The notes under the pieces: generated by a model
What the model was told of the DNA's origin: nothing
What the model saw: the letters and a program-made list of their open reading frames with translations, nothing else
Database searches by the model: none
In this document: positions 30,290-40,535 of the stretch, piece after piece
How positions within the stretch are numbered: position 1 is the stretch's first letter
Layout: each line of letters starts with the position of its first letter
Translations under genes and position numbers: made by a program
Assembly: GCA_030410095.1 (NCBI GenBank)
Contig: JAUFRC010000003.1
Span: 124,001 to 188,000, forward strand
Length of the DNA stretch: 64,000 nucleotides
Origin: Paracoccus cavernae
GTDB taxonomy: Bacteria > Pseudomonadota > Alphaproteobacteria > Rhodobacterales > Rhodobacteraceae
Reading direction: 5' to 3'

Positions 30290-31500
30290 TTACAAAAGCG
30301 CCTTGAGGTCCGAGGCCGGATCGGCAATCACCGCCGCCTCGGGCGAGCGCCCCGCCTCGATCAGGCGTTTGCCGATCATATAGTTGCGCGGATCATTCAT
30401 CGCATCGACGGCAAGCAGGGTCTCGCCCTTGAAATACCAATGCGAACAGGTGGTTGCGCCTTCCGCCTTGCGTACGACAACGCGGTCGAAGCCGGTGTTG
30501 AGGCCCGCAATCTGTAGTTTCAGCGCATATTGATCCGACCAGAACCAGGGTTTGGGATGATAATCCGCCTCTGCGCCCAGCATATTGGCGGCGACGGCCT
30601 CGGCCTGATCAATCGCGTTCTGGACGCTTTCAAGCCGGATCATCGCGCCGCGATAGGGTAGAACCGTGCAATCGCCCGCAGCCCAGATGGCGGGATCGCT
30701 GCTTTGGCCGCGCGCATCGACGATGATGCCGCCCTCGCAGGCAAGCCCCGCCTCGCGCGCGAGCCGGTCATTGGCCGCAACCCCGATCCCCGCGATGACG
30801 AAATCGACGTTCAGCACGCGCCCGTCCGCCAGATCGGCGGTGATCGCGCCGTCACCTGTCCCGCGCAAGGATGCCAGTCCCGTGCCCTCGATGATGGCGA
30901 CGCCGTTTTCGCCGTGGAGCGCGCGGAAGAAATCCGAGGTCTCGGGCGCGGCGACGCGTTGCAGGATGCGCGGCGCGGCCTCGAGCAGCGTGACCGACAG
31001 GCCGAGCTTGGCCGCAACCGCCGCCGCCTCGAGGCCGATATAGCCGCCGCCCACGATCAGCACCCGCCGCCCCGCGACGAATTCCGGCCCCATCCGCGCG
31101 ACATCGGCCAGATCGCGCACCACATAGACGCGCTCCAGATCGCCGCCCATCGCGGCAGGCAGGCGGCGCGGGCTCGCCCCGTGGTCAGCGCCAGCCCGTC
31201 GTAGCCGAGTGTCGTGCCGTCATCGAGACGGATTTCGCGGCTCTCGCGCCGGATTTCCGCCACGCGGCGCCCGGTCAGAAGCGTGATCCCCTGATCCTCG
31301 TAGAACCGCGCGGGCCGCAGATGCAGCTGCTCGAGCGTCATCTCGTTCATCAGATATTTCTTGGATAGCGGCGGGCGCTGATAGGGCAGCGAGGGTTCGT
31401 CGCCGATCAGGGTGATCGCGCCTTCATGCCCCAGCGCGCGGAGCTTGGCTGCAAGCGCCGCCCCCGCCTGTCCGGCACCAATGATCACGAAATGGCTCAT
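30290..31500 (-). CDS. FAD/NAD-dependent ferredoxin-type reductase (one frame break)
   Basis: About 403 residues from ATG 31500 (MSHFVIIGAGQAG). The family is the AlkT/HcaD/BphA4-type ferredoxin or rubredoxin reductase: FAD motif GAGQAGAALAAKLR, then PYQRPPLSKKYL, the NADH-binding motif VGGGYIGLEAAAVA near residue 155, and the second FAD motif WAAGDCTV near 275, with a C-terminal reductase domain (PWFWSDQY). One base is missing near 31165. It would pass electrons from NAD(P)H to a ferredoxin or rubredoxin of an oxygenase. No ferredoxin or oxygenase gene is beside it. Confidence 0.9.
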
Positions 31501-31571
31501 GCGGGTGGTCTCCTGTCGTCTGGGATGTCCGGCGGCGGGACGGGTCACGGAAAGCTGCGCGTTTGCCGTGG

Positions 31572-31597
31572 TGAATGATCAAAAAGTTCATTATTCA
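31572..31597. promoter_or_regulatory. Inverted repeat in the divergent promoter region, possible operator
   Basis: TGAATGA (31572-31578) is inversely related to TCATTATTCA (31588-31597) in the AT-rich spacer between the divergent reductase and creatininase genes. This is a natural place for the TetR-type regulator encoded at the end of the creatininase cluster to bind. Imperfect symmetry keeps confidence low. Confidence 0.3.
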
Positions 31598-31678
31598 TCA
31601 GCGCCTTGAAAGAATCATACCAAATGGTTTGACCGATTGCTATTATTTTGTTTAACTTTTCCCCAAGGAGGAGAAACC

Positions 31679-32522
31679 ATGACAGAGATGCCAGACCGCA
31701 CAGGGTCCAGCCGGGGGTGCCGATGAAACGCTATTGGGCCGATTACTCCAGCCGCGAATTCGCCGCGCTCGACCGCGAGAGAATCATTGCCGTGCAGCCG
31801 ATCGGAGCGATCGAGCAGCATGGCCCGCATCTGCCGATGTCGGTCGATGCCTGCACCGTTGACGGCGTTGCAAGACGCCTCGCGCGCGCCTTGCCCGAGG
31901 ATAGCCCCGTGCTGATCCTGCCGACGCAGGCGGTGTGCAAAAGCGACGAACATATCGATTTCCCGGGCACTTTGACGCTTTCGCCGGAAACGCTTCTGCG
32001 CGTCCTGACCGAAATCGGCGCCTCGGTCGCGCGGTCGGGCGTACGCAAGATCGCCTTTCTCAACGGTCATGGCGGGAATATCGCGGTCATGGACCTTGCC
32101 GCCCGTGCCCTGCGTGTCGAGCACGACATGATGGCCTTTTCGGTCAACTGGTTCGGCTTCGGCATGCCCGAGGGACCTATTCGCCGCTCGAATCCGGCCA
32201 CGGCATCCATGCCGGCGATATGGAAACCTCGGTCATGCTGGCGCTGGACCCCGACAATGTCGATATGGGGCTGGCGCGCGACTACCGCTCGCGCGGGCAG
32301 GATCTGGCAGAGACCACGCGCCATATCGGGCTCGGCCGCGGCGTGAAGCCGGGCTGGAAGATCCAGGATCTCAACGACGACGGCGCTTGCGGCGAGGCCC
32401 ATCTGGCCAGCGCCGCCAAAGGCGAGGCCACGCTTGACCATGCGGTCGCGCGTCTGGTCGAGGCCATGGCCGAAATCGACGCCATGCCGGCCAGCTGGCT
32501 GCGCAAACGGCAGGAGGGCTAG
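31679..32522 (+). CDS. Creatininase family amidohydrolase (two frame breaks)
   Basis: About 281 residues. ATG 31679 has the perfect site AAGGAGGAG. It needs one G restored in the GGGGG run at 31713-31717 to enter the frame MKRYWADYSS; ATG 31723 is in frame but has no ribosome site. A second break lies near 32175. Metal-binding motifs of the family are present: QPIGAIEQHGPHLP, the aspartate in VDACTVDG, NGHGGN, and the glutamate of GIHAGDMETSVML. Creatininase-fold enzymes open cyclic amides such as creatinine or act on formamides. It heads an operon with an ABC importer and an FAD oxidase, so it probably processes an imported N-heterocycle. Confidence 0.88.
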
Positions 32523-32525
32523 GCG

Positions 32526-33349
32526 ATGCCGGACCAATCCCACGGCCATCCCGACGGCGGCCGCGCGGGGCAAACCGCCCTGATCGAAATGATCGACGTC
32601 GACAAGGAATTCGCCAACGGCACGGTCGCGGTCCGCGATATGTCGCTGGTGATCAACAAGGGCGAATTCGTCAGCTTCCTCGGGCCGTCGGGCTGCGGGA
32701 AATCGACGGCGCTCAAGATGATCTCGGGGCTTTTGTCGGTCTCGAACGGCTCGATCACGGTGAACGGGCATCTGGCGGGGCAAAGCCCCGATGCCAGCGA
32801 CATCGGCTATGTCTTCCAAGAGGCCAACCTGCTGCCTTGGGCCACGGTTTTCGAGAACGTGTATTTGCCGCTGAAGCTGCGCGGGCTGTCGCGCAAAGAG
32901 GCGAGCGCGCGTGTCGAGGAAGCCCTCGCGATGGTCGGGCTCGCGAAATTCGCGAAATCCTATCCGCGCCAGCTCTCGGGCGGGATGCGGATGCGCGTCT
33001 CGATCGCGCGGGCGATGGTGACCAAGCCCAAGCTTTTGCTGATGGACGAGCCCTTTGCCGCTTTGGACGAGATGACGCGCGCCAAGCTCAATGACGATGT
33101 GCTCCAGCTTTGGGAAAGTCAGGGACTGACGGTGATCTTCGTCACCCATTCGGTGTTCGATCCGTCTATCTGTCCAGCCGCGTCGTCGTCATGGCCGCCC
33201 GTCCGGGCCGCGTCGTCCACGATATCGCGCTCGGGGACGGCTATCCGCGCAACGCCGCCTACCGCATGACGGCGGCCTATACCGAGAGCTGCCGTCTCGT
33301 CAGCAACGCTTTGGAAGGGACCATGGACCATGTCGATCTCAACCATTGA
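32526..33349 (+). CDS. NitT/TauT-type ABC transporter ATP-binding protein (one frame break)
   Basis: About 274 residues from ATG 32526, four bases after the creatininase stop. Walker A GPSGCGKST, Q-loop YVFQEANLLPW, signature LSGGMRMRVSIARAM, Walker B LLLMDEPFAALDE and the switch histidine in FVTHS are all present. The frame breaks near 33160, just after the H-loop, and continues SVYLSSRVVVMAARPGRV. The sequence belongs to the nitrate/sulfonate/taurine and pyrimidine-precursor importer class. It energises uptake with the permease and binding protein of the same operon. The permease start overlaps its 3' end. Confidence 0.9.
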
Positions 33350-34204
33350 GGGCGCCGTAACAGCGGGGGCCCCACCCGCGCCAAACCCGATCCCGCGCTG
33401 GCCCGCGCCCGCGCCGAGCGCTTCGAGGCGCGCAAACGCGTCATCCTGCCGGTCGCCTCGATCCTGACCGCGCTGGCTTTGTGGGAATTCCTCGTCTGGT
33501 TTTACGAGGTCCCCCATTACCTGATCCCCGCGCCGAGCCTGATCGCGAAAACGCTGGTTCAGGACTGGTCGAGCCTGATGGGCAGCGCGATCTTCACCAT
33601 CAAGCTGACGCTGTTGTCGCTTGGCCTTGCGATCGTGGGCGGCGTCCTGATGGGGATGCTTTTCGCGCTGTCGCGCAATCTGGAAATGAGCCTGTTTCCC
33701 TTTGCGGTGATCTTGCAGGTGACGCCGGTGATCGCGATTGCGCCGCTGATCCTGATCTATGTCAGCAACACGTTTTTCGCGTTGCTGATCTGCGCGTGGC
33801 TCGTGGCTTTCTTCCCGATCCTGTCGAATACCGCGATCGGGATGCGCAGTGCCGACCATAATCTGCGCGACCTTTTCACGCTCTATCAGGCGACGCCGTG
33901 GCAGCGGCTGCGCTACCTGCTGATCCCCTCGGCGCTGCCCTATTTCATGGCCGCGCTGAAAATCGCGGGCGGGCTGGCGCTGATCGGCGCGGTGGTCGCG
34001 GAATTCGTCGCGGGCACAGCGGGGACGAATACCGGCCTTGCCTCGCGCATCCTCGAATCCAGCTTCCGCAACGAGATCCCGCGCATGTTCGCCGCGCTTT
34101 TCCTCGTGTCGATGCTGGGGATCGTGATCTTCCTTGCGACCTCGTGGCTCTCGCGCGCGGTGCTTGGCCATTGGCACGAAAGCGAGATCAAACGCGAGGG
34201 CTGA
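33330..34204 (+). CDS. NitT/TauT-type ABC transporter permease (one frame break)
   Basis: About 291 residues. ATG 33330 lies inside the end of the ATPase gene and reads MSISTIEGAV; one C missing near 33375 returns it to the frame RVILPVASILTALALWEFLVWFY. Six or so hydrophobic helices follow. The cytoplasmic coupling motif typical of BPD permeases is visible as GMRSADHNLRDLFTLYQATP. It forms the membrane channel of the importer. Overlap with the ATPase gene indicates coupled expression. A hairpin at 34222-34247 follows. Confidence 0.9.
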
Positions 34205-34221
34205 GACCCGCCCGAACCATC

Positions 34222-34247
34222 CGCCCGTCCGGTCCTCCGGTCGGGCG
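34222..34247 (+). terminator. Hairpin after the permease gene
   Basis: CGCCCGTCCGG (34222-34232) pairs with CCGGTCGGGCG (34237-34247) around TCCT, with one T-T mismatch, followed by TCTTCC. It may partly attenuate transcription into the FAD oxidase and binding-protein genes. Confidence 0.5.
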
Positions 34248-34305
34248 TCTTCCATCCCGTCACCGCCCCATCCGCTCCGCCGCTTCCCAAGGAAAGAGAC
34301 CGACC

Positions 34306-35689
34306 ATGACCAGAACCCAAGCCCTCGACGCGTTCAAAGCCGATCTCGCGGGGATCCGTTTTCACGACGACGCCAATTACCTCTCGGCGCGGTCCAAGGA
34401 TTATTTCTGGTACAGCCCGATCCTGAACGATCTGCTGCAGGACAAGCTGGGCGAACTGGTCGTCGTGCCGCAATCGGTCGAAGAGGTCACAGCCGTTGCT
34501 GCCCTGATCGCGCGCTACAAACTGCCCCTGACCCTGCGGGGCGGCGGCACCGGCAATTACGGCCAATGCGTGCCGCTTGAAGGCGGCGTGATCATGGATC
34601 TGACGCGGCTCGACAAGGTGCGCGAAATCCGCGAGGGCTATGTCCGCGTCGAGGCCGGCGCGCGCATCTCGCGTCTGGACGAGGCCGCGCGCGAGACGGG
34701 GCAGGAGCTTTTGATGTATCCCTCGACCCGCCAGATGGCGACGATCGGCGGCTTTATCGCGGGTGGTTCCGGCGGGATCGGCTCCTTGCGTCACGGGATG
34801 CTGCGCGATCCGGGAAATGTGAGCTATATCAAGGTCATCACCGTCGAGGAAAACCCGCAGGTGATCGAATTGCGCGACGACGCCATCCAGAAGGTCCAGC
34901 ACGCCTACGGCACCAACGGCATCGTGGTCGAGGTCGGTCTGGCCCTGACGCCCGCCACCGACTGGATCCATACGGCGGCGCTCTTCGACGGCTACGACCA
35001 TGCCTTGCGCTTTGCGACTTCGGCGCAGGAAGGCGGGATGGATTGCTATCTGCTGACCGCGGTCGAGCGCCGCTTCGCGCCCTATTACACCAAATTCGGC
35101 GACTACTTCCCCGCCGACCGCGACGCGATTTTCGCCATGGTCGCGCCCTCGGAACTGGCGCGTTTCACCGCCGAGGCCGAGGCGCGGGGGCCGTGTCTCC
35201 TTTGCGATGACCAAGGACGAAATCCGCGCGGCCGGTCTTCAGCCCGCCTATGAATGCGGCTGGAACCATACCACGCTTCAGGCGCTCAAGGCCGACAAGG
35301 GCTGGACCTATCTTCAGGTCGCCTATCCGCGCCCCTTCGATCCCGATCTGGTGATGGCGCAGATGGCGCGCTACGGCGAGGAGCTTTACTGGCACCACGA
35401 AATGGCGCGGATGGACGGCGAGATCCAGATCTTCGCGCTGCCCCTCGTGCGCTATCGCGGCAAAGACGAAACCTACCGCCTGATTGCCGAGCTCGAAAGC
35501 CTCGACGGCTGCACCATCTTCGATCCCCATGTCGTCACCATCGAAGACGGCGGCATGAAGCAGATCGACGACAGCCAGATCGCATTCAAGAAACAGGCCG
35601 ATCCTTACGGCCTGATGAACCCCGGAAAAACGCGGGGCTGGAGCGCCGATATGGCGCGCAAGGACGAAACTCAGGGAGAGGTCGTATGA
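34306..35689 (+). CDS. FAD-binding oxidoreductase, PCMH/GlcD-like (one frame break)
   Basis: About 461 residues from ATG 34306 behind AAGGAAAGAG. The N-terminal PCMH-type FAD domain is seen in VVVPQSVEEVTAVAALI, the pyrophosphate loop RGGGTGNYGQC near residue 80 and the PSTRQMATIGGFIAGGSGGI flavin contact near 145. The C-terminal half ends with the family-typical DPYGLMNPGKTRGW. At 35189-35196 a G-run causes a net shift of two missing bases or one extra base. Such enzymes oxidise hydroxy acids, alcohols or amines. In this operon it likely acts after import, alongside the creatininase. Its stop overlaps the next start (ATGA). Confidence 0.85.
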
Positions 35690-36694
35690 AGGGAATTCTC
35701 GCGGCATTGGCCGCAGCAGGCGCCTTGATGGCGGCAGGCGGGGCTTGGGCGCAGGACAAGGTCGTGCTGGGCACCAACTGGCTGGCGCAGGGCGGGCATG
35801 GCGGCTTTTATCAGGCCGTGGCCGACGGGACTTACGCCAAACACGGGCTCGAGGTCGAAATCCGCCCCGGCGGGCCGCAGGTCAACAACCGCCCCATGCT
35901 TTCGGCGGGGCGTCTGGACTTCATCATTGCGGGCAACCTGTTGCTTTCCTTCGATAACGTCCGCAACAACATCCCGACCCGCGTCGTCGCGGCCTTCTAT
36001 CAAAGGATCCGCAGGCGGTCATGGCCCATGCCGGCGCCTATCCCGATTTCGCGTCGCTGACCAAGGCGCCGACGGTGTTGATGGGCAAGGACGGCCAGTT
36101 CAGCTTCTGGAAATGGATGGTCGCGGACAAGGGCTTCAAGAACGAGCAGCTGCGCCCTACAACTTCAACCTCGCGCAGTTCCTTGGCGATCCGGCCATGG
36201 TCCAGCAGGCCTACGGTACCGCCGAGCCGCTTTATGCCAAGACCGAGGGCGCGGCGGTCGATACCTTCCTGCTCGCCGATCAGGGCTGGACGACCTATGG
36301 CGGCACGATCGAGACCCGCCAGCAGCTCATCGACGAAAACCCCGAGCTGGTGCAGCGCTTCGTCGATGCCTCGATCGAGGGCTGGTACAATTACATCTAC
36401 GGCGACCGCAGCGCCGCCTATGCCGCGATCATGGCCGCCAACCCCGAGATGACGGTCGAAAAGCTTGATGCCGAAATGGCGCAATTCGAGGCTCTGGGCA
36501 TCATCGATTCCGGCGAGGCGCTGGAAAAGGGGATCGGCGCGCTTGACGAGGCGCGGATCAAGGATTTCCACGATCTCGCGGTGGCCTCGGGCATTCTCGA
36601 AGCGGGCAGCGTCGATCTGTCGAAGGTCGCGGATACCCGTTTCGTCAACAAAGGCACGGGGCTTGATCTGAAAGCCAAGCTTTCGGCCGAGTAA
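35686..36694 (+). CDS. ABC transporter substrate-binding protein, NMT1/SsuA-like (two frame breaks)
   Basis: About 336 residues from ATG 35686, overlapping the previous stop. A Sec signal peptide is clear (MKGILAALAAAGALMAAGGAWAQ, given here only by ends: M1 to Gln23). The mature protein begins KVVLGTNWLAQGGHGGFYQAV, the pattern of periplasmic NMT1/THI5-like binding proteins for pyrimidine-like, nitrate or sulfonate ligands. Frame breaks are near 36004 and 36160. It captures the substrate for the ATPase and permease encoded upstream. Finding it after the enzyme genes, and next to a RutR-like regulator, fits a dedicated N-heterocycle uptake operon. Confidence 0.87.
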
Positions 36695-36715
36695 TTCCCC
36701 GCCTCACGACAACCG

Positions 36716-36742
36716 GCCGGACGCGCATCCGCAGCGTCCGGC
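36716..36742 (+). terminator. Terminator after the binding-protein gene
   Basis: GCCGGACGC (36716-36724) and GCGTCCGGC (36734-36742) form a perfect nine-base stem followed by TTTTTCTT. It ends the creatininase-transport operon 22 bases after its last stop. Confidence 0.88.
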
Positions 36743-36909
36743 TTTTTCTTGACCGCAACCTTCTTTGCCGCCGTCTTTGCCGCCGACTTTGGCTGCCGTC
36801 TGTCGCCGCCGCGCGCGCGATCCGGCCCCATCCCGTTCAAAAGGCTGGTAAAGCCGCGCGGGGCAGGCTACCGCCAGAGAAGGAAATCCAGATCCGGAGG
36901 GAGGGCGGC

Positions 36910-37530
36910 ATGACCAGCGCCCAGCAACGACGCCGTGAAATCCAGGCCGCGATCCGCGATGCCGCGATCCGCGAATTCGCCCGTAACGGGCTGGCGGGGA
37001 CCTCGACCGCGGCGATCGCGCAATCGGCGGGGATCACCAAGGCGCAGCTGCATTACTATATCTCGTCCAAGGAAGAGCTCTATCAGGATGCGCTCGGCCA
37101 TATCGTGACAGAATGGCGCGACATTTTCTTCATCAATGCGCCGGGCGACGATCCGGCGTCGACGATCTCGGCCTATATCGCGCGCAAGATCCGCCATTCG
37201 CTCGACCATCCCGATGTCTCGCGCTTTTTCGCCAGCGAAATCGCCCGCGGCGCGCCGGAAATGGGCGAACATTGGGGCGCGCTGAAAGCCGCCGTTCAGG
37301 ACGCGAATGCCGTGATCGAGGGCTGGATCGCGGCGGGCAAGATCGCGCCGCTCGATCCTTTGCTGTTCCAGTTCAACATCTGGGCCGTGACCCAGCATTA
37401 CGCCGAATACGAGGCGCAGGCGCGCGTCCTGATGGAGGTGCCCGAGGGCGCGGCCCTTGATCTCGACCGCATCATCGCCGAGGCGACGGGGCTGTTTCTG
37501 GCGCGCTGCGGTTTGGTCGAGCGCGGCTGA
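36910..37530 (+). CDS. TetR family regulator, RutR-like
   Basis: Intact 206-residue protein from ATG 36910 behind GGAGGGAGG. The N-terminal helix-turn-helix is typical (REFARNGLAGTSTAAIAQSA, then GITKAQLHYYISSKEELY, residues about 20-60). The C-terminal domain (FFASEIARGAPEM, FQFNIWAVTQHYAEYEAQA) resembles the RutR ligand-binding type, known for control of pyrimidine catabolism. It follows the creatininase-ABC-oxidase operon after a terminator and is its likely repressor, with the operator expected in the 31501-31678 spacer. The ligand is unknown; a pyrimidine-like or related ring compound is the reasonable guess. Confidence 0.88.
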   Translation: MTSAQQRRREIQAAIRDAAIREFARNGLAGTSTAAIAQSAGITKAQLHYYISSKEELYQDALGHIVTEWRDIFFINAPGDDPASTISAYIARKIRHSLDHPDVSRFFASEIARGAPEMGEHWGALKAAVQDANAVIEGWIAAGKIAPLDPLLFQFNIWAVTQHYAEYEAQARVLMEVPEGAALDLDRIIAEATGLFLARCGLVERG

Positions 37531-37580
37531 GGGCGTCTGGACGGGGGCAGTCAAGCCGCCCCCTCAGGATCGCGCGACGC

Positions 37581-39002
37581 TCAGCTTGCCGCATATGCCA
37601 AGCGGCTGCGCAGCAGATCGACGGCCAGAAAGAGGGCGAGGCTCGCGCCCAGAGCCGGCAGCGCCCAGCCAAAGGCCAGCGCGGCGATCAGGGTTGCGAT
37701 GCGTGCAGTCGCTCCCGTCCGCGACCAGCCGGCAATCAGCCCTTGCGGCAAGGCCCCGCTGCAGGACGGCGCAGCCACCAGATGCGGTAGCCATAGGCGA
37801 TGACCGCCACCAGACCCAGACCCGCCTGCGCGACGACGATCTGGTTCGCCAGCCCGAACAGCACGCCCATATGCGCGTCGATCCCCCAGCGCACCAGCTT
37901 CGCGACCAGCCCGAAACTGTCGAAATCGGTGCGTGCAATCACGGTGAACATCGCCGGATCGACCGCCGCCGCATCGACCTGACTGGGCCAGCGCCGGTCG
38001 TATTCGGTCACGAGCCATGCCTTGCCGGCTTTCGGCGGACGGATCTCGGTCATGGGGGCGTCGATCCTCGAACCGCGCCGAGGCCAGCGCGACATCGAAA
38101 TAATCGTCCAGCTCGGGGCCGGATAGCGCGGTCATCGCGGCGGCTTGCGCCATATGTTCGGCATGTTCACCCCCGACATATCCGCCATCCCCGCCCCGTC
38201 CAACGACAGATCCAACGCGGGCGTGACCCAGCCCATGACGCCGCGCAACGCGTCGATCCGCGCCCCGCCGCCTGAGACCATGTCAGCCCCGTGACCGACA
38301 GGAAGAGCAGGACAACCGCGATCGAGACCCCGATCATGCTGTGGATCCAGCGCAGCCTTTGCGCCTTGGGCAGCTGGTTGACCGGCCGCGCGCGCCTGCG
38401 CCCCGTGGCCCAGAGCCAGACCCCGCCGAGCGTTGCCACCCACAGCCATGATGCGGCCAGCTCGCTGTAATAGCGGCCCCATTCGCCCAGCATCAGGTTG
38501 CGGTGGAAATAGTCGATGGCGGTGCGGAAGGGCAGGATCCCCGAGGTGCCATAGGCCACCATGTCGCCTTTGACCGCCAGCGTGAAGGGATCGACAAAGA
38601 TCGCGCGCGTCTCGGACGGGCCAAGCGCGGGGTCGGAAAACATCACCCGCGTCGTATCGGCAGGTGTCGGCGCGGGCCGGAGCGCAAAGATCGGCGCATC
38701 CCCGCCAGCTTGCGCGCGGCGCGGATCTGCTCGGCCAGAGGGGCGGGTTTCGGGGTCTCGGGGCTGGTCCAGTCGCCGGTCTCACCGGTCGAAAGCGCCT
38801 CGCGGTAGATCCATGCCTCGAGCTGGGGAGTGGCGACGTAAAGCGTGCCGGTCAGCGCCGCGATCAGGATGAAGGGGCCGGCAAAGAGGCCGACATAGAA
38901 ATGGAGGCGCAGCAGAAAGGCGCGCCAGGCGGCGGCATTGGTGCCGCTATTGCTGCCCTTGTTGGCGGCATCGGGCCGCGCGTTGGGAAAAGTCTCGGTC
39001 AT
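37581..39002 (-). CDS. PepSY-associated membrane protein (about six bases missing)
   Basis: About 475 residues after repair, one of the most disrupted genes here (breaks near 38705, 38283, 38145, two bases near 38065, and near 37760). Start ATG 39002. The PepSY-associated TM layout is visible. It opens with the N-terminal helix (LRLHFYVGLFAGPFILIAAL), then DPFTLAVKG and DYFHRNLMLGEWGRYYSELAASW, then WIHSMIGVSIAVVLLFLSVTGL. A PepSY-like periplasmic segment follows (WLVTEYDRRWPSQVDAAAVD), with WGIDAHMGVLFGLANQIVV and a C-terminal helix pair after it. Family members occur beside siderophore and copper genes and some act as periplasm-facing reductases. Function here is unproven. Confidence 0.75.
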
Positions 39003-39095
39003 TTTTGGTCCCGCATTCGCAAAGAGAGGGCGCGCGCGGCGGTCCCGCGCGGGCGATCACATGTCGAAAAGCCCAAAGCCGGCCCGTGAAAGCGT

Positions 39096-39474
39096 TCAGA
39101 CGGGGCGACCGGCAAGCGGGAAGAGGGGCGGGCCGCGCGGCGGCGTCGCGCGGTCGCGCAGCCGGTCGAGCGCATAGCGGCGCATCGGCAGATAGGTGAC
39201 GGCCTGCGCGTGACGCTCGATCGCGACAAGGCAGGGCTCGGGATCGGGCAGGATCGCGGGGCCGACCTGCGTGCAGACCGGACAATGGGGCAGGGCGAAT
39301 TCGTCATGCCCCTCGGCCCCACCGCAAAGATCGCTCGGCAATCCGGCGAGCGCATAGGCGCGCAGGGCAAGCGATCCGCCGAAGGCAGACGATGGCCAGC
39401 CCCGCCATGCCCAAAGCGAGCGTCAGCATCGCCACGAGCACCAGACAGAAAGAGGGCAGAATCCGCATCGCCAT
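39096..39474 (-). CDS. Small secreted or membrane protein with CPVC motif, DUF2946-like (one frame break)
   Basis: About 126 residues from ATG 39474 or 39468. A hydrophobic N-terminal segment (ILPSFCLVLVAMLTLALGMAG) acts as signal peptide or anchor. A break near 39383 (net two missing bases, or one extra) leads to GGSLALRAYALAGLPSDLCGG, then the cysteine pair HCPVCTQVG, and a basic C-terminus. Small proteins with a CPxC pair in the envelope and the DUF2946 layout are found beside PepSY and copper- or iron-related genes, which fits the downstream neighbour. The family assignment is tentative. Confidence 0.55.
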
Positions 39475-39733
39475 GACCCGCAATAAAACGGGATCCCGCG
39501 CGAGACAAGTCGCCAGAAATGCTGAATTTCGTCCCCTGCGCGGCAAAGGGCGGGCCGGTGCGTTCCCTGTTTGCCGCCGCGGCGCGCGCGGGTCTTGTTT
39601 TGCGGGGTCCCGTCATGGTGCGGCGGCCGGTTGCCGTGCCGCGATCGAGCCGCAGCCCGAGCCTGTGCAAGCCGGGCTATCTTGTTGGCGACAATCCCGT
39701 CATGCTGCGCGAAATCATGCAGGAAAGCGGGAA

Positions 39734-40409
39734 ATGATGCGCGACTTCAAAGCCATTCTCTTCGATTGCGACGGGGTTTTGCTCGATAGCGAGCCTCTGG
39801 GCTGCGATCTCTGGCCCGCGCGGTCAGCGCTGCGGGCAGGCCGATGACCACCGTCGAGGCGGCCTCGGTCTTTTCGGGCAATTCGGTTCAGGCCAGTCTC
39901 GCTTGGATCGCGGGCGAGGGGCTCGATCCCGAACAGGTGGTCGCCTCGGCCGACGAGATCCTTTTGCGATGTTCGACATGGATATTCCCCATATTCCGGG
40001 GGTGGAGGCGGTTCTGCGCGGTTTCGACCTGCCGATGGCGGTCTGCTCGAATTCCAGCATAAACCGGCTCGAGCAATCCTTGGCGCGCACGCCTCTGGCC
40101 GCGCATTTCGGGCCGCATATCTATTCGGCCGAACAGGTCGCGCGCGGTAAACCCGCGCCGGATCTGGTCTATTTCGCCGCCGAGAAACTGAGGGTCGCGC
40201 CTGCCGAGGCGATCTTCATCGACGACAACCCCCACGGCGTGAAGGCCGCGGAGGCGGCGGGCTGTCTTGCGGTGGGATTCGTCGGCCCCTCCGACCACCG
40301 TGCGGGCCATGCCGAGGTCCTGCGCGCCGCCGGTGCCGATCATGTCGTGAGCGGAATGGCGGCATTCCACGAACTTCTGACCCGCCTCTCGGTCCCCGTA
40401 GCCGCGTGA
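39734..40409 (+). CDS. HAD-IA family phosphatase (two frame breaks)
   Basis: About 225 residues. Start ATG 39734 or 39737 behind AGGAAAG. HAD motifs are all present: nucleophile FDCDGVLLDSE at residues about 8-18, motif II CSNSS near 108, the lysine in RGKPAPDLV near 140, and the acidic motif IDDNPHGVKAA near 163. Breaks near 39810 and 39965 are single missing bases. It is a beta-phosphoglucomutase/phosphoglycolate-phosphatase-like enzyme that removes phosphate from small metabolites in the cytoplasm. The specific substrate cannot be told. It has no obvious operon partners. Confidence 0.87.
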
Positions 40410-40535
40410 TATTGTTCGATTAAAGGCGCGTTCTTCCCCGTGTGTGCGCGGCAATGGCCGCCATCGGGCGCGATCGGCGGCTGGCGTGCCGACCCGTGCG
40501 CAGAGATGGGGCAAAGGGCCTGTGCGGCCCTTTGC

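Noticed and set aside
36418..36840. Lysine/alanine-rich minus-strand frame resembling a histone H1-like tail
   Set aside because: It runs antisense through the binding-protein gene and its terminator, and the AK-rich part is a few residues only.
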